This document shows, piece by piece, positions 63,503-64,000 of a stretch of DNA of 64,000 nucleotides. The position numbers and the translations under genes were made by a program. Location: the NCBI GenBank assembly GCA_004362315.1, contig SNWL01000003.1:1364001-1428000 (forward strand). Direction: 5' to 3'. Source of the stretch: Mycobacterium sp. BK086. GTDB taxonomy: Bacteria > Actinomycetota > Actinomycetes > Mycobacteriales > Mycobacteriaceae. Every line of letters begins with the position of its first letter. The first letter of the stretch is position 1. A model generated the notes under the pieces. The model was not told the DNA's origin and searched no databases. It was given only the letters and a program-made list of their open reading frames with translations.

Positions 63503-64000
63503 CCGGTGGGCAGGAGCGCAGCGACCGGGGAATTGGCACCGACAACAACGACGAGGTCATCGGTGTTCGCCATGGCATGTTCGGCATCAACGGCAGCGGC
63601 GACACCTCCGGGTACGGCCGGCTGGTCCGCGAAGTTGCCTTGCCCGGCAGCACACCACGGCCCTACGGCGGCTACTTCGACGAGCTCGTCGACAGATTGG
63701 CAGAAGTGCTGACTCCCGACGTGTTCGGCGCCGCGGTCGAGCGCGTGGTCGTCTTCCGGGGCCAGCTGACCCTGGAGATCCGCCGCGAGCACCTGCTGTC
63801 CGTCGCACAGGCGTTGCGCGACGACGAGCAGCTGCGGTTCGAATTGTGTTGTGGTGTTTCGGGTGTGCATTATCCGGATGACAGTGGTCGTGAGTTGCAT
63901 GCGTTTTATCCGTTGATGTCGATCACGCATAACCGGCGGGTGCAGGTCGAGGTGGCGTGTCCGGACGCCGATCCGCATGTGCCGTCGCTGTTTTCGGTGT
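63499..64000 (+). CDS. nuoC: NADH dehydrogenase I subunit C (partial)
   Basis: GTG start overlapping the nuoB stop. 167 codons visible; [20 protein letters not shown] and [17 protein letters not shown] match the 30-kDa subunit. The N-terminal extension before this is typical for mycobacteria. Runs off the right edge. Confidence 0.93.
   Translation, partial: MTGGQERSDRGIGTDNNDEVIGVRHGMFGINGSGDTSGYGRLVREVALPGSTPRPYGGYFDELVDRLAEVLTPDVFGAAVERVVVFRGQLTLEIRREHLLSVAQALRDDEQLRFELCCGVSGVHYPDDSGRELHAFYPLMSITHNRRVQVEVACPDADPHVPSLFSV

Overview
The window is high-GC mycobacterial DNA, most likely from a fast-growing Mycolicibacterium. The evidence is an ssrA/smpB/ftsX/ftsE/prfB/fprA block, an antigen 85 mycolyltransferase, a cyclopropane/mycolic-acid methyltransferase, mycofactocin-coupled SDRs, a fadE24-fadE23 pair, a FadB4-like oxidoreductase, an Rv3143-like receiver and the start of nuoABC. 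Gene order matches the M. tuberculosis Rv3098-Rv3106 and Rv3137-Rv3147 neighbourhoods as I remember them, with extra catabolic islands inserted. The tmRNA tag reads ADSNQRDYALAA.

Positions 1 to about 18337 are one end of a prophage (or closely related integrated element) whose other end lies outside the window. A tyrosine integrase (17110-18252) abuts the 3' end of ssrA, so ssrA is the attachment gene. Minus-strand genes from 13123 down to 1 form an early operon in which most neighbours overlap by 1-11 nt (Cro-like repressor, broken antirepressor, excisionase-like HTH, repeat-bearing DUF6745-like protein, HNH, DUF2637-HTH, ParB-like protein, DNA methyltransferase, beta clamp, Zn/ParS-like protein, BCS1-like AAA ATPase, MmcB-like nuclease, replication-type HTH). 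Plus-strand genes 13291-16210 form the lysogeny module: repressor, two unknown membrane proteins, ImmA-like protease and DUF3263. The most striking signal is inside the BCS1-like ATPase (1589-2848). A block of about 168-174 bp (1727-1900) that encodes the missing sensor-1/arginine-finger part of the AAA domain lies on the opposite strand. It is in frame and open in both orientations, so it is either a small inversion or a DNA switch.

18337-33249 is core chromosome with accessory genes: tmRNA, a TetR/DUF1214/sulfotransferase group, DMT transporter, smpB, ftsX, ftsE, a Pro/Thr-rich membrane protein, an MscS channel, prfB, fprA, a TetR-MFS pair with a perfect palindromic operator, HisN-like phosphatase and a P450.

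33466-50701 carries fadE24-fadE23, then an insertion relative to M. tuberculosis (aldo/keto reductase, MarR with an apparent ATT start, molybdopterin oxidoreductase, PaiB-like protein, ALDH, P450, ferredoxin, TetR, three mycofactocin-coupled SDRs, a second ALDH, a tandem CMD protein, another TetR), then the FadB4-like gene. This looks like an alcohol/aldehyde oxidation island using P450 hydroxylation and mycofactocin-linked dehydrogenases. One operator sequence is shared by two of its promoters.

50762-62435 holds antigen 85, then an operon for a homogentisate-dioxygenase-like cupin, alpha/beta hydrolase, type III CoA-transferase and HMG-CoA-lyase-like enzyme. It shares an operator with the TetR gene at 57825. 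The TetR gene is followed by an acyl-CoA dehydrogenase/phosphotransferase/DUF6285/SnoaL/YceI run. The window closes with an Rv3143-like atypical receiver and nuoA, nuoB and the start of nuoC. No gap without a gene exceeds about 230 bp. The longest (30643-30872) shows nothing I can name.
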